DNA of 64,000 nt from assembly GCF_963678635.1 (NCBI RefSeq), contig NC_087062.1, forward strand, positions 89,563,845 through 89,627,844, written 5' to 3'. The stretch is from Symsagittifera roscoffensis. Lineage: Eukaryota > Xenacoelomorpha > Acoela > Convolutidae. Below, one piece after another: positions 11,850-23,448 of this stretch. Position numbers and translations under genes: made by a program. The notes below the pieces were generated by a model that was given only the letters and a program-made list of their open reading frames with translations, was not told the origin of the DNA and did not search any database. Position 1 is the stretch's first letter; each line of letters begins with the position of its first letter.

Positions 11850-12966
11850 TCATCTCCATTTCTTCAGTAAACTTTTAGTCCATTTTGAAGGTATGATATT
11901 CTGGACCACCCAAATTTATTGTCCCACAGCATACGGTTTCGCTTGAAGTTTTTTTTATCGTACTTCTTCCGCTGTCTCATCTGTGCCTGCGCCGTTTTTA
12001 TTCTACAGAGCTCGTTCAATTCTTGTTGTCTCCTGACCGCTTCTTTCCCATACGCTTGAGGCGACGTCTTTTCCCTTCGTATTCCGGTTAGAAGAATGTC
12101 AGGGGCATCGCTCTCTCCCTGCCACTTAACATCATAAAAGGACTGATCCCTGTTGTTGAATGTTGCATGCTGTTATGCGCCCCTACCACTTGCGTCAGAT
12201 ATTTATCCCAATCGGTCATGTATCTCGAGTAGTATACCCTGAGCATGTTCACCATTGTTTTGTTCTGCCTCTTCACTAATCCGTTCGTTTGAGGATGGTA
12301 GGTTGTTGAATGCTCTTGAGCAATGTGGGATCTCCTCATCAGTTTTTTTGTCAGGTCCCCCACGAAGACTTTCCCATTGTCCGATTGAATTTCAACGGAC
12401 AACCATATCGTGATTTCCAGTGCGTAATCAAATGATCACAAGTCTCCTCCGCTGAGGCTGTCTGACATGGTACCGCTTCTGCCAGTTCTTTTAAAATGGT
12501 CTGTGATTACCATTATCTGATTGCATCCCGAGTCGGTCATGCAGATCTTCTCATGGTCTATCTGCACGACCTCGTTAAATTCCGAGCTTTCCACGGACTT
12601 AAGCGGGAATTTCATTTTTCTAGGGTCTTTTACTTGCAAGCATGACAAGCATGCGTTCACCCACCTTTCGCAAGCCTTTCTCAACCCTGGCCAATCAAAC
12701 CTGTGTAACATTCTTTGTTGTAACTTGTCTATCCCCTGATGTCCCATCTCGTGGTGCGATCTGAACAACAGTTCCGTCTGGTGTAGCTGTGGCAGTATGA
12801 TGAGATTATGCCTGTGTAATATCTTCTCCTCATCTTTCCTCCTACAGGCTATTACAACATCAGCTGTGTGATAGAGTAAATCCCTTCTCTCTTTGTAGAA
12901 CTGGCTCAAGATCTTGTAACTATCCTCCTCAGGTCTCCTTTCTCCTTGACTCCCGTCCTGGTCCAT
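11850..12966 (-). pseudogene. gypsy integrase with substituted catalytic Glu
   Basis: Frame 12966-12436 carries the H2C2 finger (HHEMGH, then CLSC) and the first catalytic Asp in VVQIDHEKI. Frame 12402-12088 carries the second Asp in QSDNG and the HPQTNGLVKRQN block. The third catalytic residue, Glu in this family's consensus (ERQN), is Lys here (codon 12273-12271, AAG). The C-terminal module reads KKWR, stop, PF just before 11850, so the Gly of the GPF/Y motif is a stop. Integrase would insert the cDNA into the chromosome; this one could not. Confidence 0.8.
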
Positions 12967-13311
12967 ATAGAGAGGTTGCTCGTCATCTTGTCATTCTTCT
13001 GGGCTCGTATCAGATCCGACAGTCTGTATCTCGCTTTGATATGTTCCTTCAATGTCATCGTTTGACCATTCAGTTCTCCGGGACTGTGGATGTCGTCTTT
13101 TAGCTTAACTCAAACTATCATTCTCAAGACCTCCCTGTCATCATCCGGTTCCCGGTTCGTCCTGACATTTAAATTGTATGATAGCTCCCTGAATGGTTTC
13201 CTTGACACCTCTATTTTCTCAGGCTCTTCTCCTCCGTATCCTTTCTATATGGTGACTTCCGGTTTTTCTTTATCCTTGTTCCGGACTACCTGTTTATCAT
13301 CTGCTATTTTC

Positions 13312-14238
13312 TCAAGTAGTCTCCTCAAATCCTCTCCTATCGTCACTCGGCAGCTCGGGATGGTCCTCTATTGGTTTTTCTGACTTGTCAAGCCACCTCG
13401 TGAGTGGAAGACTGTCATACGTCTCCTTCTCCACAAATGAGAAACCATCTTTCATTTCCGTCCTGTCGGCCTCCCTTTGCTCCTGTCTCTCATAGAATTC
13501 CGTCCTCTTGCTCAAGTTGTCGGTATTTTGATGTTTGTCTCTTGTTCTGTGCTCAATAATCATGTTATAACCATCCAGCCGCACTATTCATCTCCCAATG
13601 TAGCTCTGGTCCATTGAGTACGTTTTCAACCAACTGAGTGCTCTGTTGTCGACTCGTAACTTGAATGGCTCGCTACCCAGGTATGGCCTGTATTTTTCTA
13701 CAAAGGTGACTACCGCAAACATTTCTGCTTTGGGTGCCCCGTACTTCATCTCTGTATCACTCAAGACTTTGCTCACGTTAGCTATCGGTCTCAAGGCTGT
13801 CTTCCCGTTCCACTACTGTTCTTGGTGGAGTTTTCCAGAGATCGCTACCACCGATGTATCCGTGTCCAGCGCGTACATTCCCTTTTCCGTGGGCATCCCA
13901 AGCACAGGGGCTTCGCACAGCTCTCTCTTTATTCTTTGAAATGATACCTCTGCCGAGTAATTCCACGTGAATTTCTTGCCCTTTTGCCTCATTAAATGTT
14001 GCATTGGATATACTTTATCCGCATAGCTCTTGATGAACTCCCTGTAATAGTTCGCAAAACCCAGGAAGCTCATTAATTGATGCTCCGTTTTTGGTGATTT
14101 CCAAGTCAGCACCGCCTCTTCCTTGTCTGGGTCTAGTCTAATGCCATGTTTGTCTACCTTCCTCTCCAGGTATTTGATCGAATCCTTGAGAATATCACAC
14201 TTCGATGGCTTGCATTTAAACCTGCTCGTCTCATGCAA
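13312..14238 (-). pseudogene. gypsy RT connection and RNase H
   Basis: The frame 14238-13813 holds the RT thumb/connection block (FLGFANYYREFIKSYAD) and runs into RNase H with LDTDTSVVAISG, where the usual Asp-Ala-Ser is Asp-Thr-Ser. RNase H continues in a second frame (13794-13588: KYGAPKAEMFAVV, then LRVDNRALSWL) and a third (13584-13312: EHRTRDKHQNTDNLSKR). At least two frameshifts. Confidence 0.8.
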
Positions 14239-14239
14239 G

Positions 14240-15332
14240 CGAACACCTCGTCTAATCGTTCGATGTGATCCTCTAGAGTAGGTTTCGCTATCACCACGTC
14301 ATCCACCTAACACATTACCAAATTACCATAATTTTTCGTTACACATGTCAGTGCATGTGCCATCAATCGTTGGAATGTGGCTGTGGCATTGCAAAGGCCA
14401 AAGTGCATCCTTTTCCATTGAAACAATCCCAGCTCGCATGCAAAACCCGTCTTTTCCCTGTCCTGATTCCTCAGTGGTACCTGCCAAAAGGCCGAACCTA
14501 GATCAAGAGTTTTCGTCACCTAATTTTGAAAGACTCTCATCTATCCTAGGTATGGGATAAGTACCCTTCATCGTGACGGAGTTCATATATCGAAAGTCAC
14601 AACAAAACCTTAATTGGTCTCCTTTCTTTTTAGCCATCACTACTCCACACGCCCACGGTGATTTGGATAGTTCTACCATGTCATACTCTAGAAGGGTCTC
14701 TATCTTTTTTCTACATGCATCCGATTTGTTTGGGGTCATAGGCCTCGCTCCCTCCCACACCGCCGACTCTTCTAGCTCTATTTTATGTTCAACGAAGTTG
14801 CAGCATCCAATGTCTGCCTTATGTCTCAAAAAAACACCCTTATTCCTATCTAGAACATCCTTGATGGCTTCGAGCTGTTCGTCTGTTACTTTTCCACTTA
14901 AGTGTTCAATTTCTGGTAATACTGGTTTATCCATTTCCAATTTCTCTAGATTTGGTTTTTCTGGAAAATTCGAACAGCTCGACAGTCCATCGTCTGTCTC
15001 TGACTTAAGTGACTTCACAAGACCCGATTAACATTTTTTTTCTTCAATCTTCTCACGATACAATTTTTATTCCAAGTTTTCGGGCAACCAAGAACTTTAT
15101 TTTCTTTCACATTTTCAGTCATTTCATATCTAGTTTTCACGGGCAGTGCGTATTCCAGCTTCCTTCCCCTCTGGATTTTGATTGGTATTTCAAGGATATT
15201 CAACAAGATGCTGACGCAGAGGCCACTCTTGGTTATCGAGAAGGATCTTCCTAAAATAGCAGAACTTTGACTGTTTGGACTCGGTACTATACATACTTGT
15301 TTATTGTCGCCTAGTTCATTATATGTTTTCAT
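14240..15332 (-). pseudogene. gypsy reverse transcriptase
   Basis: RT blocks in order: LRFCCDFRYMNSVT, then YPIPRIDESLSKLG, LDLGSAFWQVPL, and FQWKRMHFGLCNATATFQ. The YVDD box follows, but its Tyr codon is TAG (14307-14309), leaving a stop directly before VDDVVIA. A frameshift follows within 80 bp. Upstream, 15332-15019 is an extra frame of unknown role. RT would copy the element RNA in the cytoplasmic particle. The stop in the catalytic box rules out activity. Confidence 0.85.
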
Positions 15333-15343
15333 CCGTAAACTTA

Positions 15344-16632
15344 CTATTGCCGCTCATTCGCTGTCAGCCTTACCCTCCTACTCAAGTAAACTGGAGCCTT
15401 ATTTTCTTTCGCCATTGTCAAATTGACCGGTTTAATTACGTACTTCTTTTCCGGGTTTTGAATCCTGAACATCGCATTCTTAAGATCAATTGTTACATCG
15501 AATTTCTTGATGAAATCTCTGCCTAAAATGAATTGGTCAGACTCATCTAGATTCTCCACCACCAGAAAGCTCATCCGCAAATTGCGTTCCCCCAGGTTTA
15601 GGGATATTACTGGTGTCCTACCTTTAACCCGAAGCTCCCCCTTGTTTGCTGCTAACAGCCGTATTCTTGTCAATCAGGTTGTCTTTGTCAAATCCCCTTC
15701 TTCTCCAAGTTTCAATTGGTATTACACTCAAGACGGCTCCCGTGTCCAACAACCCACGCAATTGTGTCTTCTTTCCGCTGAATTCCAATACGTGCAGAAA
15801 CGTCTGCTTCGATTCCCAGATGCATGGCATCATCTTCCAGCATAGCACAGTGCCCAATGGGTCTCACTTTTAGTTCTTCTCTGACAACATAGATTTGTCC
15901 AGCTAGATCCTCGTCACATGTTATCATCGTCTTTGTATAGACGTTGATTCCATCTATGTTCAACATGACCTCATGCGGATCATAGGCTTCCGTGTACCTG
16001 TTGTCTATGCAAATTGATTTGCCACCACCTCTCGTGAGTAATGTTCTCAGTGCTCTAGAAGCGGTTTGTGGTGTTATTGTTGTCAAGTCATCCGCATATA
16101 CATCAATGTGCATTAATGTTTGATCACTCGGTTCACTCAGGTTCCTCGTTATTTCATGACCGCCCACTGTTATTATTGACATGAGTCTCGCTTCAGCCTT
16201 AGTAATGCCAAAAGATTTGCCGGTCACCATCTTCAAGGTATTGCAATTACTCCTGTTCACCAAGTTTTTTCCGGCCTCTTTTTCTGGCCTCGTCGTCAAG
16301 AGTGTCTCATTCATCTTTTGTCTCTCTATCTTATGTTTTAACCGTTGTTCGATCTCTTTGGTCGACAAGTCTTGCTTCACTCTGTTGATAGCCTCTGCAG
16401 CTGCTTTCTGATAATTTATCACTAGTGGACTCCTTGTCTCAGTCCTCACGTCATCTTTGAATGGTGCTACTGCCTTTAACGTCTTCGAAGGTAACTCACC
16501 ATTTGCTACCTCTTTGCTCTGCAAGTCATTTTCAGTTTGTCTGTTCCTTGTGTTCTGAACCGTTGCTAATGCCAATTTATGTTTCGGGTGACCTTGATTC
16601 TTCACTGCCTCCCAAAATAGGGGACAGTACAT
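15344..16632 (-). pseudogene. gypsy gag-pol linker and aspartic protease
   Basis: A 306-codon frame (16632-15712) leads into the protease. The protease active-site motif LLDTGAVLSVIP sits in a different frame (15857-15624), so there is a frameshift just before the catalytic Asp. The C-terminal protease signature FILGRDFI follows in a third frame (15673-15344). The protease would process the Gag-Pol polyprotein. The order and motifs are typical of Ty3/gypsy. Confidence 0.75.
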
Positions 16633-16728
16633 CCTGAAATGGCCTTATTGATTGCAGAAAAAACACCTCGCGCCTATCCTAATGATCAAACCACTGTAAA
16701 ACTCGTGATCTTCCGTTTGAATCCTGTC

Positions 16729-17640
16729 TTATTCGTCTGGAGCATATCCCAAGCTTTTCATATCTTGCTTGTATGCTGTACAATCCGCCAAGTGATGGTC
16801 CACTGATCCGCATTTTGCGCATGACCTTCGTTTGTCCATGTCGTCTCTAGGTTTGTACCATGACGACCTTTGTGGTTGGCTTCCCTTTTGCATGTTTTTG
16901 TTTTCTGAAAATGAGTATTTCTTTTGTTTCATTTACATATATTCCATTGACTTTTGCCTCATCTCCTCTGGGGTAGGTGCGTTGTCCTTTGATAGCGTGT
17001 AATATGTTAACAACACCTTTCTCAAGTCATCACTTCTCGCTCCGTCGATAAACTTTGAAGCGACGCTAAAGTTTCTTCTGTTGGTCGATGCCTCTGGATC
17101 GCTTCTCCTCCTCAAGTTCTCGTGATCATCCAGAAGTCGATCAATGGACCCGTCATCACTTTGTCTTCTTTTTTTGAAACCTCATCATCGCCTGATGACC
17201 CTTCATACCCGATCCAAATCGATTCAACAGTATCTCGAATATCTTTTCTGCAGTGTCACGCTCCTCCTCCTTCTTTGACACTTCAGTGCTGTTCCCTCTA
17301 GGTTGCATAGTATCGCCGTGCAGGCCTGCCTCTCATCGTTCAAGTTGTCTTGTTCTAGATGTAGTCTCATTACTTTAAACCAGGTATCAATGCAACCATC
17401 TGAATTGTCCTTGAATTCCTTAGGTTTTTTGAAGGTTTTCCGGGATTTGCCACTGCCTCTGTTACTTGAGTCTGTGTTCCTAGCTGCGAATGCTTCAAGC
17501 GTCCTGTTCATCACTTGCCAGGTACTGGCCCACGTCTTGGCATCCGATTGTACACCCGTATGTGATCCTGAGTCCTCTGACGTCCTCGTTGAGTTGGAGG
17601 CTCTCACCTTCTTAGCAGTTCTTGTCCCTCCTGACGCCAT
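16729..17640 (-). pseudogene. gag: gypsy gag with CCHC zinc knuckle
   Basis: The frame from an ATG at 17640 gives a basic Ser/Thr-rich N-terminus and then a capsid-like stretch (IDTWFKVMRLHLEQ). It shifts frame near 17224 and continues as two further short frames (17115-16933 and 16932-16729). The last one carries a retroviral-type zinc knuckle, C-x2-C-x4-H-x4-C (CAKCGSVDHHLADC). Gag would package the element RNA in the cytoplasm. The frameshifts make it non-functional. Confidence 0.8.
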
Positions 17641-17872
17641 TGTGCTATCAAACCGTATTAACGGTGTACATTCCCGAACTCTGTTGTTTTCTTCTCCTGT
17701 TCTTCTGCATTTGGCATTGGTGTTGATTACCTCGTCTTTCCTTCCGCCCCGTCAATACTCTGATCTGGTGTCTCAAGATCGGTTTCTCTAGCCGGTACAG
17801 TCGGTTCTCCTTGGCCTTCTGTTCCTTTATGCTTCGTGTATTTACCATATTCGCATAAATATTCTTCATCAT

Positions 17873-18119
17873 TTCTCTCAGATTTTTTGGTGTTGGTTTC
17901 TTTTGCGTTGCGGTCCGGTTTTGCTTAAGCCCTGTTCCCTTTCTTTCAGTTATCGATACCTATTTCTCTCCATGATTTTTTAATACAATTTTCTTTATTT
18001 ACAATTTTAATATTTACAAGTCCCTACTGCAAAATCTAATTGAAACTATTAAAAATTCCCTAAAGTATTAAAATTAAAACCAGTCTAAGTAGCTTAAATC
18101 AGTTTTGAGTCTAAATCAA
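17873..18119. other. AT-rich flank of the gypsy element
   Basis: Expected position of the 5' LTR and primer-binding site. Nothing convincing is seen. Confidence 0.3.
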
Positions 18120-18780
18120 TTTCAGGCCTTAGGACCCTTCGTTCTAGTTTTGGGATGCTTTAGTACTGTCCCAGGATTTCTTGTTACTCTGCTATGACCC
18201 TTCGCTCAAGTGTTGGGATACTTCGATGGGGTTTCGGTGTACTTTGGTACTGTCCTAGTACACTTATATACCCTCCCAGTACCCTTCGCTCAAGTGTTGG
18301 GACACTTCGTTACTGTCCCAGGTCTTTTCCGAACCCTCCTAGGACCCTTCGCTCAGGTGTTTGTACACTTCGTCGCTACCCCAGGACTTTTCTGAACTCT
18401 CCTAGGACCCTTCGGTCAAGTGTTGGTACACTTCGTTGCCGTACCAGGTTTTTTCTGAACCCTCCTAGGACCCTTTGCTCAGGTGTTTGTACACTTCGTC
18501 GCTACCATAGGACTTTTCTGAACACTCCTAGGACCCTTCGCTCAAGTGTTGGTTCACTACGTCGCTGTCCCAGGACTTTTCTGAACCCTAATAGGACCCT
18601 TCGCTCAAGTGTTAGTACACTACTCCGCTGTCCCAGGACTGAACCCTCCTAGCAACCTTCGCTCAACTGTTGGGACACTTAGATCACTATCCCAAGACTG
18701 AGTGTTGGGGCACTTAGATCGCTATCCCAAGACTGCCGGCAAGACTCTTGTACCTTTTCCCACCTTACAGCTCAAGTGTT
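18120..18780. repeat. 63-bp minisatellite
   Basis: The core CCTAGGACCCTTCGCTCAAG, with a TGTTGGTACACTTCG arm, recurs with a 63-bp step. Unit marks (AGGACCC) fall at 18341, 18404, 18467, 18530 and 18593, with a shorter unit at 18651 and diverged units on both sides. Because 63 is a multiple of three, the array keeps a frame of 21-residue repeats open (18194-18652). That is a by-product of the period and not evidence of a gene. Confidence 0.88.
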
Positions 18781-20087
18781 TCTTCGCTTGATTGAAGACT
18801 TTCCCTGTACCTTATGTCGAGTATCGGGATACCTGATCCACTATCCCAGTACCACCTCTGGAGCTCTTGTATAAATAATAATCCCCAAAACCCAATTGTG
18901 TTCAGCAAATTTTCCTTTACTACGTCCCCTAAAATTGCCTTCGCTATTTCAATCCGATGCAAATCGAAACAGGACGTGTTTGTTAGTCTATAACTTTAGC
19001 CGATTTGTTAAAATTATCTGAAATCTGGCCCGAGAATATAAATTTTTTTTAAAAGTTCCAATAAAAACGAAAATTACAAAAACCAGAAAGATAAGTATAC
19101 CTAAATTTCATAGGCGGCCTATGTCGTAAAAAATGTCTGGTACCTGACTGTCACGCGTTTTTCCTCCCCCCTATTAGCGGTTTCATGGGGTATTCTTTTT
19201 TTGGGTTCCAAAAAACTGGCTATTTTAGATCCCCCACCCGATCCGACCAAGTTACCTACCTTATTTCGATCTTAAATTTGTATCTCCTTGCGTTGCAACT
19301 CTTGTTCTGAGTCTATAGATTTTTAGATATCGATTGTATAGTTACTATAATGTGTCCCCCTTTTTACAATTGTGTACCGCCAACCTCTATCTTAACCAAC
19401 CCCCCCCCTTTAACCTCCCCCCTATCTAGCCCCCACCTAAGCCGAAAATCACCCTTAAGCTCAATGGGTGCTAAAGGGTGCACTGGGCTGGTCACCTATT
19501 CCAGTCAAGTCTCCCAGTGGTCAATTCTCCCAGTTGTCCACTTTCCCACTTCGCTGGTCACCTCATTTAGTTAAGTCTCCCAGTGGTCTGCTGATGTCAC
19601 AAGCTATCTGAAAATCTTACAACGCCCCATATTTGGTTACCTGTACAACGTTGCTGATTTGATCGAGACGATCGGTCTTATTGGAAAACAGCAATGGTAT
19701 GATAATTTAATTAATATAAAGGTTTGATCCACCTAATATGGAAGTCAAAGCCACTGTACTATTTGAGGTTTTATCGTTTTTTGTTCCTATTTCTAATCTT
19801 TTTTGGTTTTTTGTTTCGATTTTTTGTCTTTTACTCATTTTTTTGTCCCGTAGTTGCCCCCTTTACTCGGTTAGCTAGGCCTCGTTTCGGAAAGTGCACC
19901 GGGAATTTTTCTCAAGTTTTCTTAAATAGCTAACACGGTACAACCAGAAGGTGGACACGTTCAAGTTGAACCGTACCAACGGACTCTAGAATGGGCATGT
20001 GGCCCAGAGCTGTGTCAAATGGGTTTGATCACGTAATCTTTATATCGTAAAAACACCCAGGAGCGCCATAAAAACACTATTTAACAG
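18781..20087. other. intergenic, with C-rich patches
   Basis: No gene recognised. C-rich tracts near 19160 and 19400-19440, then short echoes of TCTCCCAGTGGTC (about 19511 and 19577) and GCTGGTCACCT (about 19488 and 19553). Confidence 0.4.
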
Positions 20088-20695
20088 TTGCCTACTTATG
20101 TCACATATGAGGTTAGAGAAAAATAGGCTACCTCAGCTAAAAATTCTCGCTACCTCAGCATAACAATATAAAACAATCTCAAAAAAATTAAACTGGGTAC
20201 TCACATACCAACACGACCTCTAGAATCGAGTAACTAAACTATAAAGCAACTCTAGAATTGTTTGGTTAATTGAGTTTAACTCGAGAAATTTGAAATAAGT
20301 GAGTCTTAACTCAAGAAACAAGTTTTTGGTCTGGACCATTGGGCAGCTTCAGCTGTCCACGTTTCCACCGAAGGTTCACTCTGATCCAATCTAATTTACT
20401 TCTCCTCCTTTCGCAATCCCTTTCCGTCTTCTGCCAAGGATAAGACAGGTCTACTCTTGTTCGAATTATGTATTGGAAGTTGCCACTAGCAATTTCGCTG
20501 CTATTTTGTCTACTTCCCGCGACTGTAGCTCGATTCTTCTGATTTGTTTTTTTTCTGGTATTTTCAGTTATCGCGAGACAATTGAGCATGACATGTTCAA
20601 ATCGAATTTTTGAAAAATTGCATTTCTCCCCAAAATCAAGACTGAACGTTTTCTCAAGGTCAAACCTCCAAATTTGACCGACTGGCACGAAAATC
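20088..20695 (+). repeat. dispersed repeat family B, copy 2
   Basis: Direct-orientation copy of 7137-8005, about 300 bp shorter near its start. The 176-codon minus-strand frame across it (20841-20311) is only partly open in the other copy (84 codons there), so I do not call a gene. Confidence 0.8.
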
Positions 20696-20984
20696 GCACG
20701 TGGAGGGTACCAAAAACCCACTGATACCGGCACCATTCTAAATTTTAGGGGTTGTACACCTTTGCAATACAAAAGAAACGTGATTGAAGCAAGGGTCCAT
20801 AAGGTTTTCAGAAGTACCTCAACATGGGAAAATTTTGACAAATTGGAAAAAAATCGGAAACAATGGATTGAAAATCAATATCCGAAGAGTTAGTTGGACC
20901 GGGTAGTGTTTAAAACTCTTAAGAAAATCATTGAGGGAAAGAAAAATTTAAGGGTGTTGGCATCAGAACCGTGAAATGATAAAT

Positions 20985-21355
20985 GGTTGAAAGACTCACC
21001 CCCTTTTTACAATGCAATATCGAGGCAATCCATCTCAACTGTTAGCTGCACAGTTTCAGCAAATATCCGGGGCAAAAACAATTTTTACAACAAGAAAATT
21101 GAAAACATGCTTGCCATCCCTCAAAATTTCGTTTGCTCGTGAACTGAGATCCAAAGTCCAAAGTGTTGTATTAGCTTACATGTAGTGGATGTAACTTTAC
21201 CTATGTCGGCCAGACAGTCCAACATTTAGCCACGAGGGTCAATGAACACCGCATAAGGGACTCCCCAGTAGGGCAACACTTTTTAGAATGCAATAAGGAG
21301 GTAGGCGGTACTGCGGAGCTGAAGTCAAAAATTGTAGACCAAAGAGGCCGAGAAT
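20985..21355 (+). pseudogene. 3' end of a Penelope-like element (GIY-YIG endonuclease)
   Basis: Reads QFQQISGAKTIFTTRKLKTC, then a Cys pair and TYVGQTVQHLATRVNEHR, then DSPVGQHFLEC. The (Y)VGQT with downstream Arg and EH matches the GIY-YIG nuclease core that ends Penelope-like proteins. The frame is broken by a stop just before the Cys pair. It lies downstream of repeat B copy 2 and may be the C-terminal counterpart of the fragment at 5.8-7.1 kb, from another copy. Confidence 0.7.
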
Positions 21356-21360
21356 CAGGC

Positions 21361-21500
21361 ATTTCGGGTTCGGGTTCGGGTTTTCGGGTATCGGGTCGGG
21401 TTTTCGGGTTTTGAGACAAATTTCGGGTTTCGGGTCGGGTTTCGGGTTCAACAAATTTTCGGGTTCGGGTTCGGGTTCGGGTTCGGGTTCGGGTTCGGGT
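21361..21500. repeat. GGGTTC hexanucleotide repeat, imperfect
   Basis: Imperfect runs of TTCGGG, interrupted at about 21410-21455, ending in a purer block at 21460-21500. It abuts the Penelope 3' end. It is not a known animal telomere repeat. Confidence 0.9.
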
Positions 21501-21635
21501 ATTCAATTATGTCGGATTTCTAAAACCCGACTTTTGTTTGCTGTTTTCGGTTTCGACAAAAACTTTCCCAATTTTTCTTTTGTTTGAGGTTTTTTACTTT
21601 TTTAATTTTTATTTCTATTTCATTTCTGAACGCGA

Positions 21636-22612
21636 TTGCATTGTACGATGAAGGAAGAGTGGCGGATATTTGAAACCAAAAATCCAAAGTTGAAAGACAA
21701 GTTTCTGTGCGGTTTCATTGACAAGAAGAAAACAGAAGCGCGGAAGTGCGTTCGTTGCAAAAGTGTATTTTCATGTAAAAAGAGCAATACGTCAGCTCTT
21801 GAAAGGCACATTAGCAGCTGCACTTCCACTGAGTCGGAAGATGTAAATCAAATTTCCATAAGAAAATTTCTGAACTCGAATACTGAAAAGTTTACTTTCC
21901 ATTCCCAATTCGAATATCTTGACAATGTGTCAGTAACAAAAGTTAGCAGTTCCCCTAATAGTATACAAAAGAACTCCTTGCCAAGTTTGGCATCGCAAAA
22001 GAAAGACTCGCATGTGTGATGTCCGACTGTGGTTCGGACATGGTCAAGTTTTGCCGTATAATGAAGCTGGCTCATGTGCCTTGCCTGGCACATGTAATCA
22101 ATCTGATTGTAAAAAAGTTGATAAATGCCAGTTTGATTCATGATGATGCTATTCCGAGGACTATCGAAGGACTTTGACTTCTATCTCAAGACCGTCGAAT
22201 ATGTGCGAACATTTGTCGAACGTGAAAGTGGTTTGGAGATGGTCCGTGATGACATGTTACAACTACTTGACAAATGGTGTGGTTAACAGGCGTTGTCCAG
22301 GCGTTTAACAAACGCGGTAAATTATACAAGCGGTTGGCGAAAGAAATTGATGACAATATTGAAAACTTGCAACAGACCGAGCATACTTATGCAACGCCAA
22401 CTTCTTTCAAAGACTTCTTACAAATTGAAAGGGCAGTTGGACCAAAAGAGGAACAAATACGAAGAACATTGAGACAAATTCCCGCAACAAATTCTGACAT
22501 TGAGAGAGCGTTCAGTTATGCAAAGTACTTGAAGAAGGATATTCAATCGCGACTTAAGACGGAGAATTTTACACGCAACGTGTTCTTGAAACTCACCGAG
22601 GAATGCGTTTAA
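21636..22612 (+). pseudogene. hAT-family transposase remnant, internally deleted
   Basis: The start at 21645 gives a BED-type zinc finger (CVRCKSVF, then ALERHISSC). A frameshift near 21985 leads to the MSDCGSDM/LAHVPCLAHVINLIV block typical of hAT cores. After a stop near 22174 come YLKTVEYVRTFVE and finally the C-terminal dimerisation block SDIERAFSYAKYLKKDIQSRL (22493-22555), ending at 22612. Most of the catalytic centre is missing, so the length is about half that of a full hAT transposase. I did not identify terminal inverted repeats. Confidence 0.75.
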
Positions 22613-22639
22613 TACGTACTTGTACGTTCCCATTTCATA

Positions 22640-23039
22640 ATAATACAGCTTTATATTTCCGTTGAACTTTTTTGTTTTTTATATACATTCCCATTTAAAT
22701 ACACATTTATTGCATAAATATTGTTTTTACAGCTATTTTTATTGTTCACTGTAAGAGAAAGTTACACTCTAAAAACGCATCAAATTTATTGCGTCAACGT
22801 TCATACCATTTAATCTACCTGAAAATAAGTAGCTACAGTTCAAGCTCTTCATTACTAAAACTTTTCAGACTAAAATTTTTGCACTGGACTAAAAGTGAAT
22901 CTTTCAAGATTCTGGAAATCAATGAGATATAAAAAGATGCAGTTTTGTTTATGAATTTCAGAAGTTTAATATTATGAAACTGGAAAAATCAGACTTTTTT
23001 TGATTTGCTCAACTTGAACACTTTAATTCCAAATGATAA
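22640..23039. other. intergenic, nothing recognised
   Basis: AT-rich DNA between the hAT remnant and a LINE tail. Confidence 0.4.
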
Positions 23040-23313
23040 GATGCCCATCACTAGATACGATGCCCAGCACTTTTCAATGTCATAATTCGACATACCTCAA
23101 AACAGTTAACTGACTTTAGAAATCTGACATAGCGGAAATTTATTGGAAATTCTTCGAAAGATACTCAGAAATGGACAGCTGCACATGGCGAATAATGTGT
23201 CCATGTGGAAACTGTAACCCAAATGGAAAACTCAGAACTCATTAACACTTAAACTACATTTTGGGTGCAAACCCATGGCATAACAACCCTAAATCCTGTT
23301 CTACTACTACTAC
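23040..23313 (+). mobile_element. 5'-truncated LINE, C-terminal codons and (CTA)n tail
   Basis: The last part of a LINE ORF2 is readable: WKFFERYSEMDSCTWRIMC, then PCGNCNPNGKLRTH and a stop at 23243-23245. A short 3' UTR ends in (CTA)4 at 23301-23313. The full-length-ORF copy inserted in the B-box gene ends in the same Cys motif (C-x4-C-x-C-x2-C), the same UTR words (AAACCCATGG) and a longer (CTA)n tail. They are the same family, and 5' truncation is the usual outcome of target-primed reverse transcription. Confidence 0.8.
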
Positions 23314-23441
23314 ATAAGCAGTAACTTGATGCAAGTGTAGTTCATGCAATTTTTGTCTAGGATAATAGTTATTTACAGAATAATGTTTCCATCATGTATT
23401 TTTTCCAACTGTCTCGGACTGCTTTGAAAAAGAAATAAGTA

Positions 23442-23448
23442 TTTTCAG
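23442..23448 (+). promoter_or_regulatory. splice acceptor before B-box gene 1 (cis or trans)
   Basis: TTTTCAG lies 32 nt before the ATG at 23480. The second B-box gene has an equivalent site 48 nt before its ATG. It marks either a 5' UTR intron or a spliced-leader site. Confidence 0.5.

Larger units (their letters stand above)
8391..17872 (-). mobile_element. Ty3/gypsy LTR retrotransposon, degenerate, LTRs not found
   Basis: About 9.5 kb on the minus strand in the standard Ty3/gypsy order: gag with a CCHC knuckle, aspartic protease, RT, RNase H, integrase (H2C2 finger plus DDE core), and then about 3.4 kb of further coding sequence. It is GC-richer than the surrounding DNA. Every domain is recognisable, but frames shift repeatedly and several catalytic positions are lost, so this is a dead copy. 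A 74-codon frame upstream of gag (17648-17872) may be leader or gag N-terminus. I could not find paired LTRs, a primer-binding site or a polypurine tract by eye. Confidence 0.9.

Noticed and set aside
18194-18652. 152-codon open frame of 21-residue repeats
   Set aside because: It is open because the minisatellite period is 63 bp; no start context, conserved domain or flanking exon supports a protein.
8006-19000. Paired LTRs around the gypsy element
   Set aside because: I compared the flanks (8.0-8.4 and 17.9-19 kb) by eye and saw no direct repeat; a self-alignment of 7-20 kb would settle it.
20311-20841. 176-codon minus-strand frame over repeat B copy 2
   Set aside because: No recognisable motif; the corresponding region of copy 1 is interrupted, so the frame is not conserved.
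21361-21500. GGGTTC run as telomeric sequence
   Set aside because: It is not a known animal telomere motif, is short and interrupted, and is flanked on both sides by transposon sequence.
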